Positions 54,683-63,569 of a stretch of DNA of 64,000 nucleotides are shown here, piece after piece. The stretch comes from Armatimonadota bacterium (GTDB lineage: Bacteria; Armatimonadota; Fimbriimonadia; Fimbriimonadales; Fimbriimonadaceae), in NCBI GenBank assembly GCA_016125185.1, contig WGMG01000001.1, positions 620,001 to 684,000 of the forward strand. The letters are read 5' to 3'. The notes beneath the pieces are model-generated. The model had not been told where the DNA came from. It made no database searches and worked only from the letters and a program-made list of their open reading frames with translations. The position numbers were made by a program, and so were the translations under genes. Position 1 is the stretch's first letter, and each line of letters opens with the position of its first letter.

Positions 54683-55438
54683 CTAATCTTCGGTGGTCAG
54701 AATCACTGGCCCTGCCTTGGTAATGGCGACCGTGTGCTCAAAATGCGCCGCGAGTTTACCATCAGCCGTGACTACAGTCCAGCCATCGCTCAGTGTCTTG
54801 ACCTGATAGTCGCCTTCGTTGATCATTGGTTCGATGCAGATCGTCATTCCTTCCCTTAGTTTTTCTCCCTTTCCGGGTTTGCCGAAGTTGGGGACATTGG
54901 AAGGCTCTTCATGGACTCGCTGCCCGATACCATGTCCCACCAAATCTCGTACCACTCCGAACCCATGAGACTCAACATATTTTTGGACTGCGTGGCCGAT
55001 GTCGCCAACCGTGTTTCCGGGGCGTGCTTTGGCGATTCCCTGCATGAGCGACTCTCGGGTGACATTGAGAAGCTTACGGGCAATTGGTGAGACCGTGCCT
55101 ATCGGGTAAGACCATGCGCCATCGGCGTGCCAACCGTCTTTGTGGACGCCGAAGTCCAATGTGATGATATCGCCTTCTTGAACCACTTGGCTCGTAGGAA
55201 TACCGTGTACGACGACATTATTGAGGGCGATGCAGGTGGCATTGGGATATCCACGGTAGCCGAGGAAACTGGGAATACCCCCTTCTTCGCGAATTAACCT
55301 ATCGGCCAGCGAATCGAGGTCGAGAAGGGAGGTCCTACCAGGAACAATGGATTCCGAAACCTGGCGAAGCGTTTTGGCGACAATGCGCCCGGACTCCTTC
55401 ATCTTAGCAATCTGATCGGGAGTCTTCAATAAGGGCAT
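54683..55438 (-). CDS. map: Methionine aminopeptidase, type I
   Basis: A 251 aa dinuclear metalloenzyme that removes the N-terminal Met from new proteins. Metal ligands are in DFGVHKDGWHADGAW (two Asp), GHGIGQRVHEEP (His) and EPMINEG (Glu), with the last Glu before HFEHTVAI. Its ATG directly abuts the adk stop (TAAATG). The secY-adk-map order is the classic end of the spc operon. Confidence 0.97.
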   Translation of the reverse strand: MPLLKTPDQIAKMKESGRIVAKTLRQVSESIVPGRTSLLDLDSLADRLIREEGGIPSFLGYRGYPNATCIALNNVVVHGIPTSQVVQEGDIITLDFGVHKDGWHADGAWSYPIGTVSPIARKLLNVTRESLMQGIAKARPGNTVGDIGHAVQKYVESHGFGVVRDLVGHGIGQRVHEEPSNVPNFGKPGKGEKLREGMTICIEPMINEGDYQVKTLSDGWTVVTADGKLAAHFEHTVAITKAGPVILTTED

Positions 55439-56083
55439 TTAGTTCGCCACCATCACAATATCTTTGTAAACCTCTTCGGCGTCGCGCGTCGCGTCGATGG
55501 CCGTAAGCATACCGAGATCGCTGTAGTATTCGACGACCGGCGCGGTGTTCTCACGGAACACGCGCAGCCTTTCTCGAATTGTCTCGGGTTGATCGTCGGA
55601 CCGGACCACGATCGGGCTGTTGCAAACGTCGCAGTAGCCCTCGCGCCGTGGTGGTTTGTTGACCGAATGGTAAATCGCGCCGCACTTCGTACAGCCCATG
55701 CGTCCGCTCAGCCGCTTGACGATCAATTCGTCCGGAGCCTGAAGCGAGAAGACCCGCTGTAGCGGCATCTCCAGTTCGGTGAGGATCTCCTGCAGAGCGT
55801 CGGCCTGTTTGACCGTCCGTGGGAAGCCGTCGAGAATAAATCCATGCTTGCGAACCTCAGCATCGCGAAGGCGCTTGGCCATCATCTCGATGGTGACGCC
55901 GTTCGGCACCAGTTCACCGTGTGAGATGTACCGCTGAGCCAGACGTCCAAGATCGGTCTGAGCCTCGATCTCGCGGCGGAAGATTTCGCCCGACGAGAGC
56001 GTATGCACACCCTTGCGACTGGCAAGAAGCGCGGCCTGAGTCCCTTTTCCAACTCCCGGCGGTCCGATTAGGATGATTCTCAT
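55439..56083 (-). CDS. adk: Adenylate kinase
   Basis: A 214 aa enzyme balancing AMP, ADP and ATP. The P-loop GPPGVGKGTQ lies near residue 7, and FILDGFPRTVKQADAL is the AMP-site signature. The LID carries a four-Cys zinc site (CTKC ... CDVC), as in many Gram-positive and thermophilic enzymes. A hairpin between secY and adk suggests partial termination or a separate promoter for adk-map. Confidence 0.97.
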   Translation of the reverse strand: MRIILIGPPGVGKGTQAALLASRKGVHTLSSGEIFRREIEAQTDLGRLAQRYISHGELVPNGVTIEMMAKRLRDAEVRKHGFILDGFPRTVKQADALQEILTELEMPLQRVFSLQAPDELIVKRLSGRMGCTKCGAIYHSVNKPPRREGYCDVCNSPIVVRSDDQPETIRERLRVFRENTAPVVEYYSDLGMLTAIDATRDAEEVYKDIVMVAN

Positions 56084-56113
56084 TCTCTTAAAAGTGGTAT
56101 CGGAAAAATGAAC

Positions 56114-56142
56114 AAAGACCTCGCCTTTTGGGTGAGGTCTTT
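56114..56142 (-). terminator. Hairpin between secY and adk
   Basis: AAAGACCTC and GAGGTCTTT form a perfect 9-bp stem with an 11-base loop. On the minus strand the stem is followed by GTTCATTTTTCC, a delayed T-run. It may terminate or attenuate the ribosomal-protein transcript before adk. Confidence 0.65.
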
Positions 56143-56158
56143 GGAAAGATTCGCGTGA

Positions 56159-57559
56159 TTACTGATCGTATTGCTTCATCAGCAGGTTGGCTTCGATCTG
56201 GCGCATCGTTTCGAGCGCGACGCTAACCAAGATGAGAAGCGAGGTTCCACCGACGGCACCGACGCCGTAGTTGTAGCTAAGGCCGGTCAGCGGAGGCATT
56301 ACGTACTGCAGGAGTGCAATGGCGGCGATGAAGAACGCACCGACGAGGGTGAGCTTGGAAATAATGTCGTCCAAGAAATCCTTCGTCTGCTTTCCGGGTC
56401 GCACGCCGGGGATGATCGATCCGCCACGCTTCAGGTTGTTGCTGATGTCTTCCACGTTGTACTGGATCGCGTTCCAGAAGTACGAGAAGAATAGAATCAT
56501 CACCAGGTAGATCACACAACCGATTGGGTTGATCGGGATCGAGAATTTGCCAATCACAAACGGCTGGCCCGGGCCAATGAAATTGCCAACCTTATTGAGG
56601 AAGCCACCGATCGGCGTTGGCGTCGGTAGGTTTCCACCTAGCATCTGACCGAACTGAGACGGCATGTAGATGATCGCCGAAGCGAAGATGATCGGAATAA
56701 CGCCCGCCATCAGGAGCGAGAACGGCAGGTAGCTGGTCTTGCCACCGACCGCCTTAGTGCCTACCATTCGGCGCATGTGCTGAACCGGAATTCGTCGCTG
56801 AGCCGAAGTGAAGTGGACAACCAACCAGGTTGAGACCAGGAAGATCACCAACAGGAGAACGACCTGCCCCGGGTGCACAGCATGGTCGCTGAGAGCCTTC
56901 CAAAGCTTGGCGCCTTGGTAGGGAAGGGCGATCATGATACCGGCGAAGATCATGAGCGAGACGCCATTACCGATACCCTTTTCAGAAATCTGCTCACCCA
57001 GCCAAAGCGTGAACATCGAACCCGCCGTCCAGAAGAGAAGGACGACTGCGATCGTTGCGAAACTGAGGTGCGTGTTGCCTCCACTCTGGATCATCTGAAC
57101 GTATCCATAACCCTGGAATGCGCACATGATGAGCGTCAAGAGGCGAGTGCGTTGATTTTGCTTTTTACGCGCATATTCGCCGCCTTCCTCAAGCTCTTTC
57201 TTGAGCTGAGGAAAGGCCGACGAAAGAATCTGCATGATAATCGAGGCTGTGATGTACGGGTTCAAACCAAGCGCAAATACGGACAGACGGCGAAGGCCGC
57301 CACCACCGAAGGCATCGATCATCTGAAAGATGTACGAACCGCTCAAGTTCTTCATGACCGCTTCGCGGTCGATGCCAGGAATCGGGACGGGAATGTGAAT
57401 TCCCAATGCGAAAACCGCGAACATGAAGAAGACGAACTTAATTCGAGCCCGAAGGTCGTCGTCTTCCCAAGCAAGTTTGAAAACCTGCGTTAGCGGGAGC
57501 GAGAGAGACTTGTCTCCCCCGCCGCCGCCTAGCGTGCCACCAAAGCCGCCGAAGCTCAA
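56159..57559 (-). CDS. secY: Preprotein translocase subunit SecY
   Basis: A 466 aa channel subunit of the Sec translocon with ten membrane helices. Typical motifs are the plug region [10 protein letters not shown]-type start ([17 protein letters not shown]), [15 protein letters not shown], and the cytosolic loops around RRIPVQH and [12 protein letters not shown] Gly-rich N-terminus ([14 protein letters not shown]) is unusual. It starts at TTG 57559, overlapping the rplO stop as TTGA. Confidence 0.97.
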   Translation of the reverse strand: MSFGGFGGTLGGGGGDKSLSLPLTQVFKLAWEDDDLRARIKFVFFMFAVFALGIHIPVPIPGIDREAVMKNLSGSYIFQMIDAFGGGGLRRLSVFALGLNPYITASIIMQILSSAFPQLKKELEEGGEYARKKQNQRTRLLTLIMCAFQGYGYVQMIQSGGNTHLSFATIAVVLLFWTAGSMFTLWLGEQISEKGIGNGVSLMIFAGIMIALPYQGAKLWKALSDHAVHPGQVVLLLVIFLVSTWLVVHFTSAQRRIPVQHMRRMVGTKAVGGKTSYLPFSLLMAGVIPIIFASAIIYMPSQFGQMLGGNLPTPTPIGGFLNKVGNFIGPGQPFVIGKFSIPINPIGCVIYLVMILFFSYFWNAIQYNVEDISNNLKRGGSIIPGVRPGKQTKDFLDDIISKLTLVGAFFIAAIALLQYVMPPLTGLSYNYGVGAVGGTSLLILVSVALETMRQIEANLLMKQYDQ

Positions 57560-57999
57560 AGTGTTACGGCCTCTCCTCCGTTCGCTTTGATGGCCTCTTC
57601 GGCCTTACCACTGAATTTGTGAGCAGAAACCTTCAGCTTCTTGCTCAGAGTTCCGAACGCGAGAATCTTCACGCCGTCGACTCGGTTCAGGGAAATGATT
57701 CCCTTCTGCTCAAGCAGTTCCGGAGTGATTTCTGCGCCCTTTTCGAAGTTCTTCTCGAGATCGTCCAGGTTTACGATGGCGTATTCCTTGTGGTTGACGT
57801 TTCGGAAGCCCTTCTTGACCGGCAGTCGTCGGAAAATCGGGGTCTGGCCACCTTCAAAGTTCGGGTGGATTTGTCGTCGAGCCTTCTGGCCTTTGGTGCC
57901 GCGAGTCGCGGTCTTACCCATGCCGGAACCGATACCTCGGGCGATACGCCGCTTGCGCGTCGTACTGCCGGGGCTTGGACTAAAGTTGTGGAGACCCAT
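57556..57999 (-). CDS. rplO: 50S ribosomal protein L15
   Basis: A 147 aa large-subunit protein. The N-terminal [41 protein letters not shown] is diagnostic (loop that threads the rRNA), as is [18 protein letters not shown]. It lies two bases after rpmD and overlaps secY by four bases, in standard spc order. Confidence 0.98.
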   Translation of the reverse strand: MGLHNFSPSPGSTTRKRRIARGIGSGMGKTATRGTKGQKARRQIHPNFEGGQTPIFRRLPVKKGFRNVNHKEYAIVNLDDLEKNFEKGAEITPELLEQKGIISLNRVDGVKILAFGTLSKKLKVSAHKFSGKAEEAIKANGGEAVTL

Positions 58000-58001
58000 G
58001 A

Positions 58002-58334
58002 TTAGTTATCCTCTGCCTTCTTAGCCGTCTTCTTTTTGGGCTTTTCTTCAGACGCCGCGGGTGCTTCGGCTGTTGCAGCCTTGGCCTTGGTCGCCTTCTT
58101 AGGGGCTTCTTCGGTCTTGGCGGCAGCCGGAGCGGCGGCCTTCTTCTTCGTCGGCGAGCCTTCGACCTCTTCGACGTGAAGGAGTTCCTTCACGCGATGA
58201 ACCATGCCGCGGATCGCGGGCGTGTCGTCATGTTCGACGACCTGGTTGATCTTTCGAAGTCCAAGGGACTCGACGACTCGACGAGTTCGCCACTGGTGGG
58301 CGACGGTGGATCGGACCAGCTTAATGCGCAGCAT
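58002..58334 (-). CDS. rpmD: 50S ribosomal protein L30 with long Lys/Ala tail
   Basis: A 110 aa protein. The ATG at 58334 has AAGGAGG upstream and lies 14 bases inside rpsE. Residues 1-60 are a normal L30 ([20 protein letters not shown] ... [21 protein letters not shown]). The remaining 50 residues are a low-complexity Ala/Lys/Glu/Pro extension ([18 protein letters not shown] and more), unlike the typical family length of about 60. The tail may bind rRNA or be disordered. Confidence 0.95.
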   Translation of the reverse strand: MLRIKLVRSTVAHQWRTRRVVESLGLRKINQVVEHDDTPAIRGMVHRVKELLHVEEVEGSPTKKKAAAPAAAKTEEAPKKATKAKAATAEAPAASEEKPKKKTAKKAEDN

Positions 58335-58893
58335 TGAACTCTTCCTCCTTTCGTGCCTTCTCCAGCCACGGGACCAGCGCGTTGACGTCCATCTCTCGTC
58401 GAGCGGCGACGTCTTCCGGGTTGGCCAGGCTTTGGAACGCGGCGATCGTGGCGTAGGCCATGTTGATCGCGTTTCGGCTGCCCAGCGACTTGGCGAGAAC
58501 GTTGTGGATGCCCGCCGCTTCCAGGCAAAGGCGAACCGCGCCACCGGCCTTAACACCGGTACCGGGCGCTGCCGGTCGCAGAATGACCGAAGCCGTTCCG
58601 CTGACCGCGTTGATCGCGTGCGGAATGGTGTCGCCGATCATCGGGACCTTGAACATCGCCTTTCGGGCGGCTTCTTCGGCCTTGCGGATGGCGTCCGGGA
58701 TGCCCCGTGCCTTTCCGAGTCCGAGTCCGACGCTGCCTTTGTTGTCGCCGACGACCACGAGGATCGACCAGCTGGCGGTCTTACCACCCTTGTGGGTCTT
58801 GAAAACCTTGTTGGTACGGATGATTCGCACGTCGAGCTGCGGCCCACCATCGGTGTTCCGGCTCTCGCGCTTTCCGCTCATTCGCATTTTCAT
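58321..58893 (-). CDS. rpsE: 30S ribosomal protein S5
   Basis: A 190 aa small-subunit protein that supports decoding accuracy. The double-stranded RNA-binding part (VVGDNKGSVGLGLGKARGIPDAIRKAEEAA) and the C-terminal ILRPAAPGTGVKAGGAVR ... SLGSRNAINMAYAT are typical. It overlaps rpmD downstream and lies three bases from rplR. Confidence 0.98.
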   Translation of the reverse strand: MKMRMSGKRESRNTDGGPQLDVRIIRTNKVFKTHKGGKTASWSILVVVGDNKGSVGLGLGKARGIPDAIRKAEEAARKAMFKVPMIGDTIPHAINAVSGTASVILRPAAPGTGVKAGGAVRLCLEAAGIHNVLAKSLGSRNAINMAYATIAAFQSLANPEDVAARREMDVNALVPWLEKARKEEEFNAAH

Positions 58894-58896
58894 GGT

Positions 58897-59250
58897 TTAA
58901 AACTCCAGCCCGGCTTCGCGAGCGCCATCGGCAAGCGAGGCGACGCGTCCGTGGTACTGAAAGCCTCCACGGTCAAAAATAACGGTCGAAAGGCCAGCCT
59001 TCTTGGCGCGCTCTCCGAGAGCGGCGCCAACCTTCTTGGCTCCCTCGATGTTGCCGCCTGCCTTCAGGTCTTTCTCTTTCGAGCTTGCGGCGACCAGGGT
59101 CTGACCGGTCGTGTCATCGATAATTTGCGCCGAAATGTGCTTCAGGCTGCGGAACACCGACAGTCGCGGCTTCTCAGGAGTACCGGAGACGCGTTTTCGG
59201 ATTCGAGCATGCCGTGCAAGGCGCAGCGTTTGTCTTGTCTTAGTTGCCAT
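58897..59250 (-). CDS. rplR: 50S ribosomal protein L18
   Basis: A 117 aa protein that binds 5S rRNA. Motifs [46 protein letters not shown] and the C-terminal [26 protein letters not shown] are family-typical. Placed between rplF and rpsE as in most bacteria. Confidence 0.98.
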   Translation of the reverse strand: MATKTRQTLRLARHARIRKRVSGTPEKPRLSVFRSLKHISAQIIDDTTGQTLVAASSKEKDLKAGGNIEGAKKVGAALGERAKKAGLSTVIFDRGGFQYHGRVASLADGAREAGLEF

Positions 59251-59265
59251 AACTGAACGATCTCC

Positions 59266-59832
59266 TTACTTCTTCGCCGAGGCGCGCTTACCGGCCTTGA
59301 GCTTGATGACTTCACCACGATAGCGAATACCCTTACCCTTGTACGGTTCAGGCTTTCGGACCTTTCGGATGTCGGCGGCGACTTGGCCAACGAGGGCCTT
59401 ATCGATACCGGAGACGGTGATACTGGTGGTTCGGGCCTTTTCATCGGCCTTGACCTCGAGCGTGATGCCCGCCGGTGCGTTGACGGTAACCGGGTGCGAG
59501 TAGCCCATGTTCAGAAGCAGGTTGGAACCTTGCATCGTGGCACGGTAGCCGACGCCGATGACGTCGAGCTGCTTGCTGTGGCCCTTGGTCACGCCTTCCA
59601 CCATGTTGAACAGAAGCGTTCGGGCGAGGCCGTGCTGGCTTCGCGCTTCGCGCAGGTTGTTCGGTCGCTCTAGCATGAGCTTTCCGTCTTCCTGCTTGAC
59701 GGTCAAAAGTCGGCTGATCGGCTGGTTGAGTTCGCCCTTCGGACCCTTGATGCTCACCACGTTGGTGGCTGCATCGACGGTCACGGTGACGCCGCTCGGA
59801 ACCTCAATCGGTCGAATTCCAATTCGAGACAT
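59266..59832 (-). CDS. rplF: 50S ribosomal protein L6
   Basis: A 188 aa protein. The ATG at 59832 gives the typical MSRIGIRPIEVPSGVTV start and overlaps the rpsH stop by one base (TAATG). C-terminal KPEPYKGKGIRYRGEVIKLKAGK is the conserved signature that contacts the sarcin-ricin loop region. Confidence 0.98.
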   Translation of the reverse strand: MSRIGIRPIEVPSGVTVTVDAATNVVSIKGPKGELNQPISRLLTVKQEDGKLMLERPNNLREARSQHGLARTLLFNMVEGVTKGHSKQLDVIGVGYRATMQGSNLLLNMGYSHPVTVNAPAGITLEVKADEKARTTSITVSGIDKALVGQVAADIRKVRKPEPYKGKGIRYRGEVIKLKAGKRASAKK

Positions 59833-60227
59833 TAATACACCTCGCAAAGCACTTCGCCACCGATCTTGCGTCGGCGTGCTTCTCGGTCGGTCATCAAGCC
59901 TTGGTTGGTGGTCAGGATTCGGGTCGCGAGACCGTTTCGGAGCGGCTTAAGCTCGTCCATGGTCGCGTAAACCCGGAGACCCGGCTTGGAGACGCGCTTG
60001 ATCTCATGGATGAGAGCTCGGCGTCGGTTGTCGTATTTGAGAGTGACTCGGATGTTCGGGAACTTGCTTTCGGTCGTGACTTCGTGGGCTTCGACGTATC
60101 CTTCGGCCTGAAGAAGCTTGACAATCTCAAGCTTGATCTTGCTGTGGGGGACGTCCACGCTCACCATCTTCGCCTGGCAACCGTTTCGAATGCGAGTCAA
60201 TAGGTCTGCAATAGGATCACTGTGCAT
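59832..60227 (-). CDS. rpsH: 30S ribosomal protein S8
   Basis: A 131 aa primary 16S rRNA-binding protein. Start MHSDPIADLLTRIRNG and end TRILTTNQGLMTDREARRRKIGGEVLCEVY are diagnostic. In E. coli S8 represses the spc operon by binding its mRNA; the same is possible here, but no target structure was identified. Confidence 0.98.
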   Translation of the reverse strand: MHSDPIADLLTRIRNGCQAKMVSVDVPHSKIKLEIVKLLQAEGYVEAHEVTTESKFPNIRVTLKYDNRRRALIHEIKRVSKPGLRVYATMDELKPLRNGLATRILTTNQGLMTDREARRRKIGGEVLCEVY

Positions 60228-60246
60228 ATTCTTATTTCCTCGTCGA

Positions 60247-60540
60247 CTACCAGCTCGACTTGACTACGCCGGGCAGTTCGCCGCGGTGGGCCTTTTCTCG
60301 GAGGACCTGTCGGCAGACCCCGAAGAATCGGGAGACGCCATGAGACCGGCCCGTGATGGAGCATCGATTGTAACGTCGAGTCTTGAACATTCGGTTCTTA
60401 ACTCGCTTCGCCGTGAAGGCGGCAAGGGCTTCATCTCGCTTATCCTTGGGGAGCTCCAAAATGGCTCGTTCTTCGGCCAGAAGCTTCTCCCACTTGGCGG
60501 ATTGCACCTTGTGTTTTTCAATTAAGCATTGTTTCGCCAT
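60247..60540 (-). CDS. rpsN: 30S ribosomal protein S14 (long, zinc-free type)
   Basis: A 97 aa protein: [17 protein letters not shown] at the start and [40 protein letters not shown] at the end. It lacks the four-Cys zinc ribbon of short S14 and is the long form. It is the first gene of this cluster: rplE, which normally precedes rpsN, is absent and a chemoreceptor lies divergently upstream. Confidence 0.97.
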   Translation of the reverse strand: MAKQCLIEKHKVQSAKWEKLLAEERAILELPKDKRDEALAAFTAKRVKNRMFKTRRYNRCSITGRSHGVSRFFGVCRQVLREKAHRGELPGVVKSSW

Positions 60541-60752
60541 AGATTTTCACCGTTGTCGGGTAGGTATGCGTCGGAGGCGAATCCGGTCGTACGGTACCCG
60601 TGGTTGTAGCTGCCGTGAGACAGCCAACAAGAAATCATACCTAAAATCCGTGAATCTTTTCGACGTTCTTTGTCGTCGGGGCAACCGAACCGTAATTGTT
60701 TGATCTTTGCCTGAGCCGCGCGTTTCAGAAACCCGACAATTATCCCAGGCTT
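60541..60752. promoter_or_regulatory. Divergent intergenic region between rpsN and the chemoreceptor
   Basis: 212 bases that must contain the promoter for the rpsN-to-secY cluster. A TATGAT -10-like hexamer lies on the minus strand at 60634-60639, without a good -35. No clear structured leader was found. Confidence 0.4.
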
Positions 60753-62606
60753 ATGGATTCCCTACTGAATTGTCCTGAAAGAAGGATTTTGCGGCGCTTC
60801 TCGATTGAAGACTTCGAATTGTCAGTCCACCGTATCATGATTCCGCTTCTCTGGTTTCATGTCGTGGTCGGCTTCGGACTCGCCTTTTGGCACAACACGT
60901 TTCTCCCCGCGCTCTTCATCGGAGTTCCTGCTGCCGCTTTCCCAGCATGGCTGGCCAAGAAAAATCCCCACGCAACCCTGACGAAGTGCGTGATCGGCTC
61001 CGCCCTGATTATGTTCTCTGGACTGTTCATTTATCAGTCCCACGGCGTCACCGAACTTCACTTTCATATCTTTGCCGCGCTGGCCATCACGCTCGCATAT
61101 CGAGACTGGCGCGTGACCGTCACGGCCGCCGCCGTTGGTGCGGTTCACCACCTCACGCTCGCTCTGTTGATGATGGCTGGCTTGCCCGCCTACCTTTACA
61201 GCACGGCGATGCACCCGCTTCTGCTCACGTTGATCCACGCGCTCTTCGTCGTCTTCGAAACGTCGATTCTGGTCAAGATTGCCCTCGACGGTCGTAAGGA
61301 CCTGATTCGTATGGAAGATACGACTCGGGTCGGTGCCGCCCTTCGTGGGATCGACGCCGAGACGCTGCAGAAGTACATGCCTGCCGATGGCATGCAGAAT
61401 ATCGATTACGTTTTACGACACATCGTCGATCGAATCCAGGGTGTCATCGCTCTTGGCGATCAGGTTGTATCGCAGTCCGGTCGCATCTCGACGCTAACCG
61501 ACAAGGTCGAAGATTCCGCTATCGAGGCAGGCCACCAGGTTGAGGACCTAGCTGTCAAAGCCGCTGAAATTCAGCAACACTTCCGCCACCAAGCGGGTGC
61601 CATCGGCGAATTCTCGTCCGCGATCGAGTCGATCTTTACCCAGGCAGAGCGGATTCAAGAATCGAGCGATCTCCAAAAGAGCACGGTCGGCCAAGCCGCC
61701 GAAGCGTTGGGCTCGGTCGAACTTTCCGCCGCCAACACCTACGAGACGGCAGAACATGCTCAGGAGTCCGCCCAAACCGTCGCCAAGCGAACCACCGACT
61801 TTGTCGATTCGCTGGACGAGTCGATGCTCAAGGCTGAGGGCAATATCCAGGGTCTGACCGAGTTCGCCAACCAGATTCGTTCCTTCGTCGACATTATCGA
61901 CGGCATTGCCGAGCAAACCAACATGTTGGCCCTTAATGCGGCCATCGAAGCGGCCCGGGCCGGTGAGGCCGGACGCGGTTTCGCAGTCGTCGCCGACCAG
62001 GTTCGATCTCTCGCCGAGCAATCGGCCCAGTCGTCCGCCGAAGTCAACCGCTCGGTGCAGAACATGATTCAGCGCATCAACGAAGTGGTCGAATCATTCA
62101 GCGGCAGCAAGGGCAAGAAGGGTCTGCGATCCGAAGCACGAAGCGTCGTCGAAGAACTTGCCACCTCGGTTCGCGATCTGTGCGAGCACTTCGATACGGT
62201 CCTGAGCAACTCGCAGCAGGTTCAAAAGGAAACCGGAAAGCTTTCGGTCCATATGGACTCGATTCTTGAAATCGTGGAGCGAAACAGCATGGCGATCCAC
62301 GAACTCGATGCCGTTGGTACCGAACTCAGGGCGAGCGTCCACGAGCAGGTCGAATCCCTGCCGGTCGTCGAAGCATCAGTGAACTCCATCGAACATTCGG
62401 TGGCCGAAACCAAGACGTTCATCGGAACGGTGGCGTCCATCTCGACAAACGCCAAGAACGCGGCGGCCGAAGCGAAAGTCTCGGTTAACGGTCAGCAGGA
62501 ATCGCTGTTCGCGATCCAAGAAGGTTTCCGTTTTGCTTTGCACGACATCGAAACCTTGGACGACGATAACACGATCGACCTGAGCTCTTCGCTTGAGGCG
62601 GCGTAG
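60753..62606 (+). CDS. Methyl-accepting chemotaxis protein with multi-helix membrane sensor
   Basis: A chemoreceptor of about 617 aa. The ATG at 60753 is preferred over a TTG-type start at 60696. The first 200 residues form about six membrane helices with a His-rich core ([23 protein letters not shown] ... [10 protein letters not shown]), a sensor type also seen on other signalling proteins; the His could bind metal or haem (inference). There is no periplasmic domain. The signalling hairpin carries [38 protein letters not shown]. Adaptation sites are not resolved. The thioredoxin-like gene starts two bases after its stop. Confidence 0.92.
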   Translation: MDSLLNCPERRILRRFSIEDFELSVHRIMIPLLWFHVVVGFGLAFWHNTFLPALFIGVPAAAFPAWLAKKNPHATLTKCVIGSALIMFSGLFIYQSHGVTELHFHIFAALAITLAYRDWRVTVTAAAVGAVHHLTLALLMMAGLPAYLYSTAMHPLLLTLIHALFVVFETSILVKIALDGRKDLIRMEDTTRVGAALRGIDAETLQKYMPADGMQNIDYVLRHIVDRIQGVIALGDQVVSQSGRISTLTDKVEDSAIEAGHQVEDLAVKAAEIQQHFRHQAGAIGEFSSAIESIFTQAERIQESSDLQKSTVGQAAEALGSVELSAANTYETAEHAQESAQTVAKRTTDFVDSLDESMLKAEGNIQGLTEFANQIRSFVDIIDGIAEQTNMLALNAAIEAARAGEAGRGFAVVADQVRSLAEQSAQSSAEVNRSVQNMIQRINEVVESFSGSKGKKGLRSEARSVVEELATSVRDLCEHFDTVLSNSQQVQKETGKLSVHMDSILEIVERNSMAIHELDAVGTELRASVHEQVESLPVVEASVNSIEHSVAETKTFIGTVASISTNAKNAAAEAKVSVNGQQESLFAIQEGFRFALHDIETLDDDNTIDLSSSLEAA

Positions 62607-62608
62607 CC

Positions 62609-63199
62609 GTGAAGTACGGACTTCTCACATTTCTGTGGGTAGTTCTGATGGGGGGAGCTTTCTGGAAATACGAAGGCTCCTACCTGATCCCTCGCCAGAA
62701 GGCGGCAGGAGCTTTGGCGCCGATTCCAACCCACGAAAAGATCGATGGCATCGACCTCTCGGCGTACGATGGCAAGATTCTGCTCATCAATTTTTGGAAC
62801 CCCGATTGTGGCTGCTCGGAGTTTGCCGAGCCACATGTGAAGCATCTTGAGGAGAAATTCTCAAACCAGGGCGTCTCCTTTGTGACTGTAATCGTCACCG
62901 ATCACGAGGGGGCCGAGTCGGGTCTCCAAAAGGCTAAAGACCATCATCTGCCCGGCAAACTGGTCCTCGATGCCGACGGCAAAATCTGCAAAGATTTCGA
63001 TATCCTCGCCGCTCCGGCGGCGGTCGTGTACGACCGCTCAGGCAAAGCCGTCTATCGCGGGTCGTACAACATCGCGCGGTTCTGCAACAACGAAGACAGT
63101 GCGTTTGTGGAGCAAACGCTGGATGCGATGATCTCGGGCAAAGGCAAGATCAAAGAGAGCTTGCCGTTTTACGGTTGCCACACCATCGTTTCCAAGTAA
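62609..63199 (+). CDS. Membrane-anchored thioredoxin-like protein with CGC motif
   Basis: A 196 aa protein starting at GTG. One N-terminal hydrophobic helix (YGLLTFLWVVLMGGAFW) is followed by a thioredoxin fold: ILLINFWNPDCGCSEFAEPHVKHL, then the cis-Pro loop DILAAPAAVVYD. The redox site is Cys-Gly-Cys instead of CxxC. Related proteins are TlpA/ResA-like, facing the periplasm. It probably shares a transcript with the chemoreceptor, a curious pair. Confidence 0.85.
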   Translation: MKYGLLTFLWVVLMGGAFWKYEGSYLIPRQKAAGALAPIPTHEKIDGIDLSAYDGKILLINFWNPDCGCSEFAEPHVKHLEEKFSNQGVSFVTVIVTDHEGAESGLQKAKDHHLPGKLVLDADGKICKDFDILAAPAAVVYDRSGKAVYRGSYNIARFCNNEDSAFVEQTLDAMISGKGKIKESLPFYGCHTIVSK

Positions 63200-63214
63200 G
63201 AGCCTTGGAACGCT

Positions 63215-63271
63215 CCCTCAGGGCTGAGGCATAGACTGGCCCCTCGAACAGCTTACCAGAGGTCCTGAGGG
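63215..63271 (+). terminator. Competing hairpins downstream of the thioredoxin-like gene
   Basis: CCTCA-GGGC-TGAGG (63216-63229) is a local hairpin. CCCTCAGG (63215-63222) can instead pair with CCTGAGGG (63264-63271), a perfect 8-bp long-range stem. There is no T-run. Termination or a small structured RNA are both possible. Confidence 0.35.
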
Positions 63272-63364
63272 TAAATGGCGTTTAGAGGCGCCGCCAATTC
63301 ACCCTTAGGCAAAGTGGCTGACTCTCATAGCTTGACATCCCTCGCCGTACAATAGCAGTAATCC

Positions 63365-63569
63365 ATGGGTTACGAGATTCCTCCTTCAAAAACAGCAAAA
63401 GTTTGCGTTAGTACAAACAACTGCTTACAGCGACTTCTTTACACCTTCGATCATCGCTGAACTCGATGCCATATCGGCGGATCTGGAGACTGGTGGACCT
63501 TCGTTTTCACTTGAGGAAGTGCGATCGCACTTTGCATCGAAACTTGTATCTGATCTTCGCGAAGACTAG
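63365..63569 (+). pseudogene. Probably frameshifted small gene (antitoxin-like C-terminus)
   Basis: Two frames look coding. ATG 63365 opens MGYEIPPSKTAKVCVSTNN and stops at TGA 63458-63460. In another frame, TAYSDFFTPSIIAELDAI, then SADLETGGPSFSLEEVRSHF, then ASKLVSDLRED runs to TAG 63567-63569, but has no ATG, GTG or TTG start. Its stop interlocks with dapF by the same CTAG overlap seen at other junctions, which supports a real gene end. Size and the late LEEVRSHF... pattern recall small antitoxin-type proteins. TACAAT lies upstream at 63348-63353. A frameshift or sequencing error is likely. Confidence 0.4.

Noticed and set aside
58204-59256. Plus-strand ORF of 350 aa across rpsE and rplR
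   Set aside because: It runs antisense over three conserved ribosomal protein genes.
63332-63353. TTGACA plus TACAAT promoter before the small broken gene
   Set aside because: The two hexamers are only ten bases apart, too close for a normal sigma-70 promoter; TACAAT alone remains possible.
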